In this document: one piece after another, positions 7,319 through 18,455 of the stretch
How the letters are laid out: each line of letters starts with the position of its first letter
Position numbering within the stretch: position 1 is the first letter of the stretch
Assembly: GCA_021409285.1 (NCBI GenBank)
Contig: JAGFND010000014.1
Span: 1 to 32,640, forward strand
Source of the DNA: Candidatus Methanoperedens sp.
GTDB taxonomy: Archaea; Halobacteriota; Methanosarcinia; Methanosarcinales; Methanoperedenaceae
DNA length: 32,640 nucleotides
Reading direction: 5' to 3'
The notes under the pieces: model-generated
The model's input: the letters and a program-made list of their open reading frames with translations, nothing else
The model's database searches: none
What the model was told of the DNA's origin: nothing
Program-made: the position numbers and the translations under genes

Positions 7319-8286
7319 TCAACTATCTCATCCATTTCCAGCGCATCCCAATCTCTCTCCCCCAGAACCACCTCGAACTCCTGAGGAGTAAGTACTGGTG
7401 CAGCATATCTCCCGGCATCATCGATCGTGATCCTCGGGCATGCCGTATTTACATAAGCATCGGCCTTTAATGCAAGCAGCTGATCAGGCGTAACAATGTC
7501 TATCTGGATAATGAACGCCTTTTTTCCATGTTTTTTTGCCAGTTCCTTCAGTCCCATTGCCAGTTCCATCCTGTTCTGTCCACTTTTAGTGGAAACGATT
7601 ATCCCGAAAACCGATGCGTCCATCGATTTTGCTATATATCCGCCACGCTTGCGCAGGAACCTCTCTGGATCGATATCTACTGCCTCGTTCAAGTACGGGT
7701 CGGCTGCTACCACTTTCTTTTTAGTTGCGATAACGATACCGAGAGGGTGAAAAACACCGCTCCCAATATATAGTATCTCCTCGCAATCAATACGTGCAGC
7801 CGTAAAATTGCATCCGAGCACCTGACCTGGATAAATAGTTCTTTTGTCCCCTTTCCCTATGACACATTTTTTCCCATTTTCTTCCAGGAAATGGCAGGCG
7901 TGATTCAGTTTATGACCATGCTGGACTGTGGTAATAAGACCGATCGTCCTTTCTTTCAATAAAGGAAGAGCTTTCCTGACCGCAGGTATGATATTAATAT
8001 TTGAACGCCCTTCAATAAAAACAACATTATCATGTATACCCATCTCTGTATGTCCGAAATGAAAAAGAACATCAACATCCTTTGCTAAAATTGTATCTAT
8101 ATCGCATGCCCCGAAGCATGGATTTCCAGAAATAATGACACATGCATGCGTTTTTTCTTCAATTCCCTGTGCAATATTTATGGCCCGGCGTTTCATGCCT
8201 TCCGGGAACTGTAGTCCGACTGTCTTGCAGTCTCTGTCTTTTATTGTTTTGTACACTCGTTCAAGATCAAGATCGAATTGCATCAT
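7315..8286 (-). CDS. dph2: Diphthamide synthase Dph2 (2-(3-amino-3-carboxypropyl)histidine synthase)
   Basis: A radical enzyme that uses a [4Fe-4S] cluster and SAM to transfer the 3-amino-3-carboxypropyl group to the histidine of elongation factor 2, the first step of diphthamide synthesis. The three cluster cysteines, one per domain, are visible: Cys57 (GNPCFGACD), Cys159 (LGCNF) and Cys283 (NTACPRI), at spacings matching archaeal Dph2. The length of 323 aa is typical. It starts inside the stop of the upstream methyltransferase gene (ATGA overlap) and ends inside the start of the chagasin gene, so the three genes form a coupled operon. Confidence 0.94.
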   Translation of the reverse strand: MMQFDLDLERVYKTIKDRDCKTVGLQFPEGMKRRAINIAQGIEEKTHACVIISGNPCFGACDIDTILAKDVDVLFHFGHTEMGIHDNVVFIEGRSNINIIPAVRKALPLLKERTIGLITTVQHGHKLNHACHFLEENGKKCVIGKGDKRTIYPGQVLGCNFTAARIDCEEILYIGSGVFHPLGIVIATKKKVVAADPYLNEAVDIDPERFLRKRGGYIAKSMDASVFGIIVSTKSGQNRMELAMGLKELAKKHGKKAFIIQIDIVTPDQLLALKADAYVNTACPRITIDDAGRYAAPVLTPQEFEVVLGERDWDALEMDEIVE

Positions 8287-8930
8287 AATTTCCTTGCAAT
8301 GATATATGCCTCTTTTCTGCGGGATTCCATGATCTCGATGATCTCAAGACCAAGCGAAGACATCTTCCCAAGTATAGGCTCCCTATCTGTTTCTTTGGTC
8401 ATTTTTACAACCTGGAGCAGCATCCCACCGTGTTTTAATGAAGGAAGCACATTCCCAAGAGCTTTTAATGAAGCCAGAGGATCAGCTGTAATATCAATAA
8501 GCAAGCAATCGGTTTTTTCCGGTTCAAAAGGCATTGAGAATACATCGCCGAATTCTACAGTAATGTTATCATACTCATGTGCGATCTTTCCAAGTTCTGA
8601 TCGGAAATTGTGGCTGAACTCGATACCGTGGACATGCAATGCGATCTCTGCGGCATACATCAGAAAACCACCTGCGCTTGAACCGATATCAAGCACACTG
8701 TCTCCAGGTTTTATCAGGTTCACTTTTTCCTGGATATCTTTGAGTTTCCAGTATCCTGCAGGTCTATCGAGACCTTCTTTCAGTTCTATATTATCCGAAT
8801 ATTCAACATCATGAGATGGTTTAAGTATCACATTTCCATTAACTTTGACGTGCCCCTGCATAATAGCCCGTTTTGCCCTCCCGCGTGAGGCGAGATTCCC
8901 GATTTCGACAATATAAGAGTCAAGTCTCAT
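8283..8930 (-). CDS. S4-domain FtsJ/TlyA-like RNA methyltransferase
   Basis: Probable rRNA 2'-O-methyltransferase. An N-terminal S4 RNA-binding domain (about 1-45: [20 protein letters not shown]) is followed by an FtsJ-type Rossmann fold with SAM motif [14 protein letters not shown]. The K-D-K-E catalytic set of FtsJ enzymes can be placed at Lys62 (YWKLKD), Asp146 (LLIDITAD), Lys176 (LQVVKMT) and Glu207 (RRKEAY). The architecture matches TlyA-like haemolysin-annotated methyltransferases. The ATG at 8930 with GGTG upstream is preferred over the ATG at 8948. First gene of the operon with dph2 and the chagasin-like gene. Confidence 0.88.
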   Translation of the reverse strand: MRLDSYIVEIGNLASRGRAKRAIMQGHVKVNGNVILKPSHDVEYSDNIELKEGLDRPAGYWKLKDIQEKVNLIKPGDSVLDIGSSAGGFLMYAAEIALHVHGIEFSHNFRSELGKIAHEYDNITVEFGDVFSMPFEPEKTDCLLIDITADPLASLKALGNVLPSLKHGGMLLQVVKMTKETDREPILGKMSSLGLEIIEIMESRRKEAYIIARKL

Positions 8931-8989
8931 AAAACACCAGTGCTGCATGTGAACTTCCAGAAATAACCATTATTTCAATTCCCTACCAA

Positions 8990-9008
8990 TATCCCAAAGA
9001 CTGGGATA
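8990..9008. other. Short hairpin upstream of the methyltransferase operon
   Basis: TATCCCA (8990-8996) and TGGGATA (9002-9008) form a perfect 7-bp stem with a 5-nt loop. It lies between the 53-codon gene and the methyltransferase operon on the minus strand. No T-run follows, so it may be a leader structure or chance. Confidence 0.25.
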
Positions 9009-9077
9009 AGATCATACCATGTCGTCGTGGAATAATCCCGGCAATCTCCCCTATTATTCCTTTTGTTTTGGTTTCTT

Positions 9078-9239
9078 TCATTTTTGCCATTCGAATGGTT
9101 CTACAGGACCTTTCTCTTTGTTATATTCTAAAAAATCTTCATTGGTTAGAGGATACCACTCATCATATGGATACCGTCTGAAATATTGAGCTATACTTTC
9201 ACCAATTTTTCTAATTTCCTCATAACAAGAATTGACCAT
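9078..9239 (-). CDS. Small hypothetical protein, 53 aa
   Basis: ATG at 9239 to TGA at 9078-9080 encodes an acidic, aromatic-rich protein beginning MVNSCYEEIRKIGESIAQYF, then RRYPYDEWYPLTNEDFLEY and a VEPFEWQK end. The composition (many Tyr, Trp, Glu) is that of a real folded or partner-binding peptide rather than random sequence. No domain is recognised and there is no membrane segment. AT-rich, TATA-like sequence (ATTAATTAAAC and nearby) lies upstream at about 9270-9285. It stands alone between the hairpin at 8990 and the + strand small ORFs. Confidence 0.45.
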   Translation of the reverse strand: MVNSCYEEIRKIGESIAQYFRRYPYDEWYPLTNEDFLEYNKEKGPVEPFEWQK

Positions 9240-9411
9240 TTCTCAAATTGATGCTATACAATATATTTAACATTAATTAAACCTTTCCAGTCTTACACTT
9301 TTTAAAATAATTGTGAAATAATAACTTAATGGTACTATTTAAAAAAATAATTTAGGTGCAAGGCTATTGACAGCAATAAGTATTTATGGTTTAGGAGAAT
9401 AGATTGATTGA

Positions 9412-9564
9412 ATGACCCCTCATCCTGAGTTCGAACGAATTGAGAATGATCTAAAATCTGAAAAACTAAATCAAATTCTGAGAGTTTTGTTTATATTTTC
9501 ATTGATTATTATTTTCGTATATGGGGTACCCATGGTTCTTGATTATCAGTATGGTAATGTTTAG
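9412..9564 (+). CDS. Small single-membrane-segment protein, 50 aa (possibly frameshifted)
   Basis: ATG at 9412 to TAG at 9562-9564. The first 22 residues are charged (MTPHPEFERIENDLKSEKLN), followed by a membrane helix (about 23-42, LRVLFIFSLIIIFVYGVP). A GGAG lies about 15 nt upstream and a TATA-like AGTATTTATGG at about 9378-9388. A second hydrophobic ORF in another frame starts inside this gene, so the original product may have been a two-helix hairpin now split by a frameshift. The family is unknown. Confidence 0.45.
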   Translation: MTPHPEFERIENDLKSEKLNQILRVLFIFSLIIIFVYGVPMVLDYQYGNV

Positions 9565-9631
9565 AAGTACCGTTCTGGCGGGAACAGGCATTATTTTCGC
9601 CAATTTCCTTTTTAATGAACACCACAGGTGA
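9557..9631 (+). CDS. Second hydrophobic mini-ORF overlapping the 50-aa membrane protein, 24 aa
   Basis: ATG at 9557 to TGA at 9629-9631 encodes MFRSTVLAGTGIIFANFLF followed by NEHHR: one short hydrophobic helix and a charged end. It overlaps the stop of the preceding ORF by 8 nt. It may be a translationally coupled mini-gene, or the second transmembrane helix of the same protein moved out of frame by an indel. The 3' end lies 8 bp from the convergent LeuC/HacA gene. Confidence 0.3.
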   Translation: MFRSTVLAGTGIIFANFLFNEHHR

Positions 9632-9639
9632 CGGAAGGC

Positions 9640-10908
9640 TCAAACCTTCCTCGGATCCGTTATCTCCCCATATATTGCACTCGCTGCTGCCGTTGCCGGA
9701 GATGATAGATATACAAAGGCATCAGGACTTCCCTGTCTTCCTTTGAAATTCCTGTTCGATGTGGAAAGGCCTACTTCACCTTTCCCAAGGAGACCGAATG
9801 ACCCGCCCATGCAGGGTCCGCAGCATGGTGATTCCACGATCGCACCCGCTTCCATGAACTGTTCCACATAACCGGCGCGGAGAATCTTCATATATTCAGT
9901 ATGCGAAGCAGGAATGATAAGAAGACGAACTCCCTTTGCCACTTTTTCGCCATTCATTATCTTTGCCACGATCTCAATATCCTCAAAGCGACCGTTCGTG
10001 CATGAACCCACGAATACCTGGTTGATCTTTGTTCCCTCAATCTCTTCGACTGATTTTACATTATCCACGTTATGAGGACATGCCACCTGAGGCGGCAGAT
10101 CGCTTACATCATATTCCTTTGTCTCGATAATTACTGCATCATCATCGCTCTTCCACTGCGGATCAAGTCTGAAATGAGGTATCCGTTCTTTGAGATATTT
10201 TTCTGTAATTCTGTCCGCTTCCACGATGCCGGCTTTCCCGCCCATTTCTATTGCCATATTACACATGCTCATGCGTCCGGAGATATCCATATTCCTGACT
10301 GTTGCACCGCTGAATTCTACAGTCTTATATCTTGCACCTTCAACGCCTACATCGCCTATGAGATGAAGAATGACATCTTTGGGGTAAACTCGATCCGGGA
10401 GCTTCCCATCGACCTTGAACATCAAAGTCTCGGGGACTTTGAACCACAGCTTTCCGGTTGCAAACACAAAGGCCATGTCAGTGCTGCCGATACCTGTTGA
10501 AAAAGCACCCAGCGCCCCATAAGCACAGGTGTGGGAATCTGAACCAACGATCAGGTCTCCAGGTCTAACATGCCCCTTTTCTGGCATCACCTGATGGCAG
10601 ACACCCTCGAAAACGTCATAATTAAGAATGCCCTGACCAGATGCGAACTCACGGAGCATTATGTGGTTCGCGGCTGCGTTCAGTGAATCCGCAGGCACCT
10701 GATGGTCAAAGAGAATTACTATTTTTTCAGGATCCCATACTTTCTGTTTCTTCTTTTCTTTTACTATTTCCCTGAATCCCTCTACTGCAAGCGGCCCTGT
10801 GATATCATGGGTCATTGCGCCATCTATATTTGCAAGGACAAAATCTCCAGCTTTTACTTTCTTACCAGATGCTTTTGAGAATATCTTTTCTGAAACCGTT
10901 TGAGGCAT
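9640..10908 (-). CDS. 3-isopropylmalate/homoaconitate dehydratase large subunit (LeuC/HacA type)
   Basis: Large [4Fe-4S] subunit of an aconitase-superfamily dehydratase, 422 aa, the archaeal length. Cluster ligands are Cys303 (VGSCTNGR), Cys363 and Cys366 (PCCGPCMGG). The active-site block [20 protein letters not shown] and DHQVPADS are typical. Archaea use such enzymes for leucine synthesis (isopropylmalate isomerase) or for homoaconitase in coenzyme B synthesis; the small subunit's loop decides the substrate, and no small-subunit gene is present next to it. The gene is 26 bp downstream of gyrA on the same strand, with a 16-bp perfect palindrome in the gap. Subfamily is therefore left open. 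Confidence 0.88.
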   Translation of the reverse strand: MPQTVSEKIFSKASGKKVKAGDFVLANIDGAMTHDITGPLAVEGFREIVKEKKKQKVWDPEKIVILFDHQVPADSLNAAANHIMLREFASGQGILNYDVFEGVCHQVMPEKGHVRPGDLIVGSDSHTCAYGALGAFSTGIGSTDMAFVFATGKLWFKVPETLMFKVDGKLPDRVYPKDVILHLIGDVGVEGARYKTVEFSGATVRNMDISGRMSMCNMAIEMGGKAGIVEADRITEKYLKERIPHFRLDPQWKSDDDAVIIETKEYDVSDLPPQVACPHNVDNVKSVEEIEGTKINQVFVGSCTNGRFEDIEIVAKIMNGEKVAKGVRLLIIPASHTEYMKILRAGYVEQFMEAGAIVESPCCGPCMGGSFGLLGKGEVGLSTSNRNFKGRQGSPDAFVYLSSPATAAASAIYGEITDPRKV

Positions 10909-10913
10909 AGATC

Positions 10914-10929
10914 TTCATGATATCATGAA
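10914..10929. promoter_or_regulatory. 16-bp perfect palindrome upstream of the LeuC/HacA gene
   Basis: TTCATGATATCATGAA is its own reverse complement. It fills most of the 26-bp gyrA to LeuC/HacA gap and ends 5 bp before the start codon. It could be a repressor site or reduce translation by hairpin formation; it also sits just past the gyrA stop. Confidence 0.35.
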
Positions 10930-10934
10930 ATTAT

Positions 10935-13445
10935 TTAATCTTTTGGCACGGTCTGGTTAAGATCGGAAATTATTTTCTCTTCCGCAGTTTCCCCCTCCTT
11001 CGCAAGTGTGGCCACACCCACGACCCTGTCCTTTTCCCCAACGTTCATTATCTTGACACCCTGTGTATTCCTTCCCTGGATGCGTATCCCACTCGCAGGG
11101 ACGCGGATGATGATACCATTTGAAGTCGTGACCATAATCTCTTCATCCTCACGGACAGTCCTGATATCTACAACATTGCCGTTCCTGACATTGACATCGA
11201 TGGTGATCACGCCCTGCCCTCCGCGGTTGCTGGTGCGGTATTCATCAAATACTGTGCGCTTTCCGAAACCGTTCTCGGTCACTGTCAGAAGTGTCGCACC
11301 TTCCTCAACAACTGCCATGCTAACGACTTCATCTTCGCCCACAAGCTTTACTCCTCTTACGCCGTATGCGCTGCGCCCCATATCCCTCACGTCATTCTCG
11401 TTGAACCTGATGGCCTTTCCATGTTTTGTTCCTATGACCATTTCCTTTGTCCCATCCGTGAGCTTAACAGACACAAGTTTATCCCCTTCATCAAGTGAAA
11501 TAGCAATTATCCCTGTCTTCCTGGGATTAGAGAAATCGGTAAGCTGCGTCTTCTTAGCTGTGCCTTTCCTTGTTACCATCAAAAGATAGTGCTTCTCATC
11601 AAACTTACTGATAGGTATATATGCATTGATCTTTTCATCCTGCTCAAGTTGCAGAAGGTTGACTATGGCCGTGCCCCGCGCCTGTCTCCCCGCTTCTGGT
11701 ATCCCATACACTTTCAGCCAGTAAACCTTGCCTTTGTCTGTGAAGAACAGGAGGTAATCGTGAGTATTGCCGATAAAGAGATCACTTACGAAATCCTCTT
11801 CCTTGGTTTCCATCCCCATGACACCTTTTCCTCCGCGGCGCTGCTGTTTGTATGCATCCACTGCAATGCGTTTGATGTAGCCGCTGTTAGTGATCGTAAT
11901 GACATCGTCTTCTTTCGGGATCAAGTCTTCGGTGACAAGATCACCAGTACTTTCAATAATCTCGGTCCGCCTCTTATCAGCAAATCGTGACTTGAGGTCT
12001 GCAAGTTCTTCTTTTATAACCGCAAGTATTTTTGTTTCGCTTGCCAGGAGTTCTTTGAGCCATGTTATTGTCTTTTGGAGCTCACCGTACTCAGTATCGA
12101 TCTTCTCGCGCTCAAGACCGGTGAGCCTCTGAAGCCTCATGTCCAGGATAGCTTTTGCCTGCTCAATGCTGAGACTGAACTTTGCGACAAGACCATCGCG
12201 TGCTTCATCAGGTGTCTTTGAAGCCCTTATAAGCTTGATCACTTCATCGATATGGTCAAGTGCGATTATCAAACCTTCGAGTATATGGGCTCTTGCTTGC
12301 GCCTTCTTTAGCTCGAACTGGCTTCTTCGAATGATGACCTGCTTCCTGTGGGAAATATACTGGACAATTATTTCTTTTAATGGAAGAACCATTGGCTGCC
12401 CATCGACAAGAGCGAGGTTTATAACTCCAAAAGTGGTTTCAAGCTGTGTGTGCGAATACAGCTGGTTCAAAATAATGTTCGCCTGAGACTGTCTTGATAT
12501 CTCAATGACAATTCTGATGCCATCTTTATCTGATTCATCGCGAAGATCGGTTATTCCTGCAATTTTTTTGTCCCTGACAAGACCTGCAATATCTTCGATC
12601 AATTTTGCCTTATTTACCTGGTAAGGGATCTCATTAACAATGATTGTTTCCTTATTCTTTACTTCCTCTATTATTGCCCGGGCGCGCATCTTTACCGATC
12701 CGCGGCCTGACCTATACGCATCCTGAATTCCCTGTCGTCCGTATATGAATCCAGCTGTGGGAAAATCAGGCCCTTTAACTGCGGTCATGAGTTCTTTCCA
12801 TTCGACTCCGGGATTGTCGATGACCATATTGATTCCATCAATAACTTCCCCCAGATTGTGGGGCGGCATGTTGGTCGCCATGCCCACAGCGATCCCTGTA
12901 GAACCGTTGATGAGCAGGTTCGGGAGCTTGCATGGAAGAACCGAGGGCTCTTTTAATGAATCATCGTAATTGGGGACAAAATCTACTGTTTCTTTATCGA
13001 TGTCCCCAAGGATCTCATCAGATATTTTTCCAAGACGAACCTCGGTATATCGCATCGCAGCAGCTGAATCCCCATCAATACTTCCAAAATTTCCTTGTCC
13101 GTCTATCAAAGGATACCGCAAAGAAAACTCCTGTACCATCCTTACGCAAGAATCGTAAACAGCGATATCACCGTGCGGGTGGTACTTACCAAGAACGTCT
13201 CCCACGATCCTTGCTGATTTCTTATATGGCTTATCGTGTGTCATCCCCTGCTCGTTCATCGCATACAGGATGCGCCTGTGCACAGGTTTCAGGCCGTCCC
13301 TGACATCAGGGAGGGCGCGCCCTACGATGACACTCATGGCATAATCGATGTATGAACGTTTCATTTCATCTTCTATGTTTACGGGGGTGATTTTTTCAGT
13401 TACATGACTTTTCTGTTCTGGTTCGGATGATTCTGGTTCTGGCAT
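10935..13445 (-). CDS. gyrA: DNA gyrase subunit A
   Basis: Breakage-reunion subunit of gyrase; with GyrB it introduces negative supercoils. The 836 residues cover the whole family. The winged-helix catalytic domain carries the active Tyr133 in [12 protein letters not shown] coiled-coil region is followed by the C-terminal beta-pinwheel with the GyrA box QQRRGGKG at 534-541, which is diagnostic of gyrase rather than topoisomerase IV. The position equivalent to E. coli Ser83 is Ile94 ([10 protein letters not shown]). The ATG follows a TATA box by about 23 bp without a ribosome site, so the mRNA is probably leaderless. The gene lies downstream of gyrB on the same strand but separated by a 1.5-kb island. 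Confidence 0.97.
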   Translation of the reverse strand: MPEPESSEPEQKSHVTEKITPVNIEDEMKRSYIDYAMSVIVGRALPDVRDGLKPVHRRILYAMNEQGMTHDKPYKKSARIVGDVLGKYHPHGDIAVYDSCVRMVQEFSLRYPLIDGQGNFGSIDGDSAAAMRYTEVRLGKISDEILGDIDKETVDFVPNYDDSLKEPSVLPCKLPNLLINGSTGIAVGMATNMPPHNLGEVIDGINMVIDNPGVEWKELMTAVKGPDFPTAGFIYGRQGIQDAYRSGRGSVKMRARAIIEEVKNKETIIVNEIPYQVNKAKLIEDIAGLVRDKKIAGITDLRDESDKDGIRIVIEISRQSQANIILNQLYSHTQLETTFGVINLALVDGQPMVLPLKEIIVQYISHRKQVIIRRSQFELKKAQARAHILEGLIIALDHIDEVIKLIRASKTPDEARDGLVAKFSLSIEQAKAILDMRLQRLTGLEREKIDTEYGELQKTITWLKELLASETKILAVIKEELADLKSRFADKRRTEIIESTGDLVTEDLIPKEDDVITITNSGYIKRIAVDAYKQQRRGGKGVMGMETKEEDFVSDLFIGNTHDYLLFFTDKGKVYWLKVYGIPEAGRQARGTAIVNLLQLEQDEKINAYIPISKFDEKHYLLMVTRKGTAKKTQLTDFSNPRKTGIIAISLDEGDKLVSVKLTDGTKEMVIGTKHGKAIRFNENDVRDMGRSAYGVRGVKLVGEDEVVSMAVVEEGATLLTVTENGFGKRTVFDEYRTSNRGGQGVITIDVNVRNGNVVDIRTVREDEEIMVTTSNGIIIRVPASGIRIQGRNTQGVKIMNVGEKDRVVGVATLAKEGETAEEKIISDLNQTVPKD

Positions 13446-13460
13446 GAGTTTCAGCTCGAA

Positions 13461-13474
13461 TAAATATATATTAA
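13461..13474 (-). promoter_or_regulatory. gyrA promoter (TATA box)
   Basis: On the minus strand TTAATATATATTTA lies about 23 bp before the gyrA ATG at 13445, with no purine-rich ribosome site between. The spacing predicts a start of transcription at or next to the ATG. gyrA would then be transcribed from its own promoter as well as, or instead of, from gyrB. Confidence 0.45.
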
Positions 13475-13534
13475 TTTTTAATTAATTTTGAAACAATTTC
13501 TAAAACTTTTTTACTATGATTAATGCTAACCTGA

Positions 13535-13854
13535 CTAAGCCATCTTTGTGCTTTTTGCATCATAAATTTCGATTCCTTCTTCCACAATTGTCATAATGAA
13601 ATCCCTTTTATCTTTATTCATTGCTTCGAATTCTAAAGGAGAATATAACAGAGGTTCAAGATTAACATAAGGTCAATATCGCTGCCTTCATGCGCTTCTC
13701 CTCTTGCATATTTGAGATACTTTTCAGCAGCTTGCTGGCTATGAAAACATATTGTATCGGTAGGTGGAAGCGGCATAGTAAGAATATAATCCCCAGCTAC
13801 CAGATCATTGTTTCCTTTACTAAACCATCGCTTTGCTACATCTTTATTATCCAT
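13535..13854 (-). pseudogene. Broken HEPN toxin gene fused to the remains of a nucleotidyltransferase
   Basis: From the ATG at 13854 the protein begins as a HEPN domain (KRWFSKGNNDLVAGDYIL, then CFHSQQAAEKYLKY). At about residue 50 it switches abruptly to ARGEAHEGSDIDL, the catalytic loop of a nucleotidyltransferase. The frame ends early at 13633. A neighbouring frame continues with a typical nucleotidyltransferase C-terminus (LEPLLYSPLEFEAMNKDKRD, then FIMTIVEEGIEIYDAKS) to a TAG at 13535-13537. So the locus appears to be a deletion fusion of two genes plus a frameshift. It lacks the RX4-6H catalytic motif of HEPN RNases, so it should be inactive. Its start overlaps the end of the intact MNT gene by 8 nt. 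Confidence 0.7.
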
Positions 13855-14164
13855 AGATTACTTTTCCTTTTCTTATGATGGAAGTGATAAACGCCACAGA
13901 GGCATCTTTCCATTTCTCCACTTCTTGCGGAGTATAAACAATTATATCTTCAGGGATATTGATATCTCGAACCAGTTTTCTAATTCTTGTCACTCGACTA
14001 TGCATCGATTCATCCGATGGCATTATCACCAATAAATCCAGATCGCTATCCTTTGTTGGAGTTCCATAGGCATATGATCCAAAAAGTATTATCTTTTCAG
14101 GATGGACTGCGCTGACGATGCGGTCTTTGATTTCCTGGATGACTCCTTCTGTTATTGGCTGCAT
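13847..14164 (-). CDS. Minimal nucleotidyltransferase (MNT), antitoxin-type
   Basis: A 105-residue polymerase-beta-fold nucleotidyltransferase. The catalytic signature FGSYAYGTPTKDSDLDLLV has Gly29-Ser30 and metal-binding Asp41 and Asp43. In MNT-HEPN pairs this protein modifies (AMPylates or similar) the HEPN RNase to silence it. The gene overlaps the following HEPN pseudogene by 8 nt, the usual arrangement of the pair, but the toxin partner is broken. It may therefore survive as an orphan, act on another HEPN protein, or be under decay. It begins 7 bp after the TPR gene. Confidence 0.85.
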   Translation of the reverse strand: MQPITEGVIQEIKDRIVSAVHPEKIILFGSYAYGTPTKDSDLDLLVIMPSDESMHSRVTRIRKLVRDINIPEDIIVYTPQEVEKWKDASVAFITSIIRKGKVIYG

Positions 14165-14171
14165 AATTATT

Positions 14172-14888
14172 TCATGATCTTATTTGCTTTAGAACTCCTA
14201 AACTGCGGGTTGCTAGTTTCTTATTAAACCATGCATCGATATGCGAAGGGTCATTCTCAATAACCTTCTCGTAACACTTTATCGCTCCTTCATAATTATT
14301 CAAACTATGTAAAGCGAGCCCTTTGCCATACCACGCATAAAAATAATCAGGATCGATCTCAAGCGCCTTTTCGCAGCATTTTATCACGTCGTCATATTTT
14401 TCCTGATAATATGACGCAAGCCCTTTGCAGTACCATGCATCTGCATGCTCCGGATACAATTGAATTGCGGTATCGTAACATTTAATCGCTTCATCAAACC
14501 TGTCCTGGATTTGGAGCATCTGTCCCCTGTTATACCAAATAAACCATGTATAAGCGCCATCCGGTTCAATTTTGATTTCCTTTATAAAGCACTGCGCTGC
14601 TTCTTCAAACCGATCAAGACCGCGAAGCGCAAATCCCTTCCAGCGCCATGCTTTAGCATGCCCGGGATTCATCTGCAAAACCCTGTCATAGGATGCTAAC
14701 GCTTCATTCAATTTATTCAAGTTATGAAGTGCGCGTCCTTTATTGAACAGCGCATCAACATTTTTTGGCTCAAGCTTTAATATCCTGTCAAAATATTCTA
14801 TTGCTTTGTTATATTTTTTCAAATTACTGAGGGCAAGACCTTCTATTATCCATTTATCCGGATTCTTTCTTTTTGCTGATGATTTCAT
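14172..14888 (-). CDS. Tetratricopeptide repeat protein
   Basis: Six or so tandem TPR units fill most of the 238 residues, each about 34 long, with the consensus W..KG.AL..L..Y.EAI.CYD.AL...P (for example ALFNKGRALHNLNKLNEALA and AWYGKGLALHSLNNYEGAIK). The third to fourth repeats carry a few extra residues. No signal peptide, membrane segment or second domain is present, so it is probably a cytosolic protein-binding scaffold. Partners are unknown. It lies 39 bp downstream of gyrB and directly before the MNT gene, so it may belong to the inserted island rather than to gyrase. Confidence 0.85.
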   Translation of the reverse strand: MKSSAKRKNPDKWIIEGLALSNLKKYNKAIEYFDRILKLEPKNVDALFNKGRALHNLNKLNEALASYDRVLQMNPGHAKAWRWKGFALRGLDRFEEAAQCFIKEIKIEPDGAYTWFIWYNRGQMLQIQDRFDEAIKCYDTAIQLYPEHADAWYCKGLASYYQEKYDDVIKCCEKALEIDPDYFYAWYGKGLALHSLNNYEGAIKCYEKVIENDPSHIDAWFNKKLATRSLGVLKQIRS

Positions 14889-14927
14889 AAATATTATCCC
14901 AATTTTTTCATAATTCTCGGATGCCTC

Positions 14928-18146
<3,219 letters not shown>

Positions 18147-18171
18147 TTACCTTTTCAAAACATTCTCCGGA

Positions 18172-18184
18172 TTAAAATATAAAA
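18172..18184 (-). promoter_or_regulatory. Putative gyrB promoter
   Basis: The minus strand reads TTTTATATTTTAA about 35 bp before the gyrB ATG, leaving a short leader that contains AAAAGGT. It is one of several TATA-like stretches in the 315-bp divergent gap 18141-18455, which holds no visible gene. Confidence 0.4.
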
Positions 18185-18420
18185 GTGTATTATTTTTGTT
18201 ATATCTTTTTATAAACCTTGCAGTTTGAAACTACATTTATTGCCTTCGGCCTTTTATATCCTTCGCACCTTAAATGTGCTCATGGTTTATATATCTTATC
18301 ACTTCAACGCACATCGATTTCATGTTCTTTGTATAATTAAATAAATTTCATTATATTTAAAAATATTTTGATAATATCGATGCCATTGAATGTCCATAAA
18401 GATCCTGAAGCAAAACGTTT

Positions 18421-18433
18421 CATATATAAATAA
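18421..18433 (+). promoter_or_regulatory. Promoter of the nucleotide-sugar operon
   Basis: CATATATAAATAA lies about 25-30 bp before the ATG of the UDP-glucose dehydrogenase gene, so transcription would start within a few bases of the ATG. The leader would be nearly absent. It is the nearest TATA box to the operon. Confidence 0.5.
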
Positions 18434-18455
18434 GGCCAGCTATTAAAAAGAAAAT

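Noticed and set aside
8278-8814. A 178-codon plus-strand frame over the methyltransferase gene
   Set aside because: Antisense of conserved SAM motifs; composition is Ser/Ile-rich as expected for a shadow.
10072-10500. A 142-codon plus-strand frame in the LeuC/HacA gene
   Set aside because: Complement shadow of a well-supported enzyme; no ribosome site and no family resemblance.
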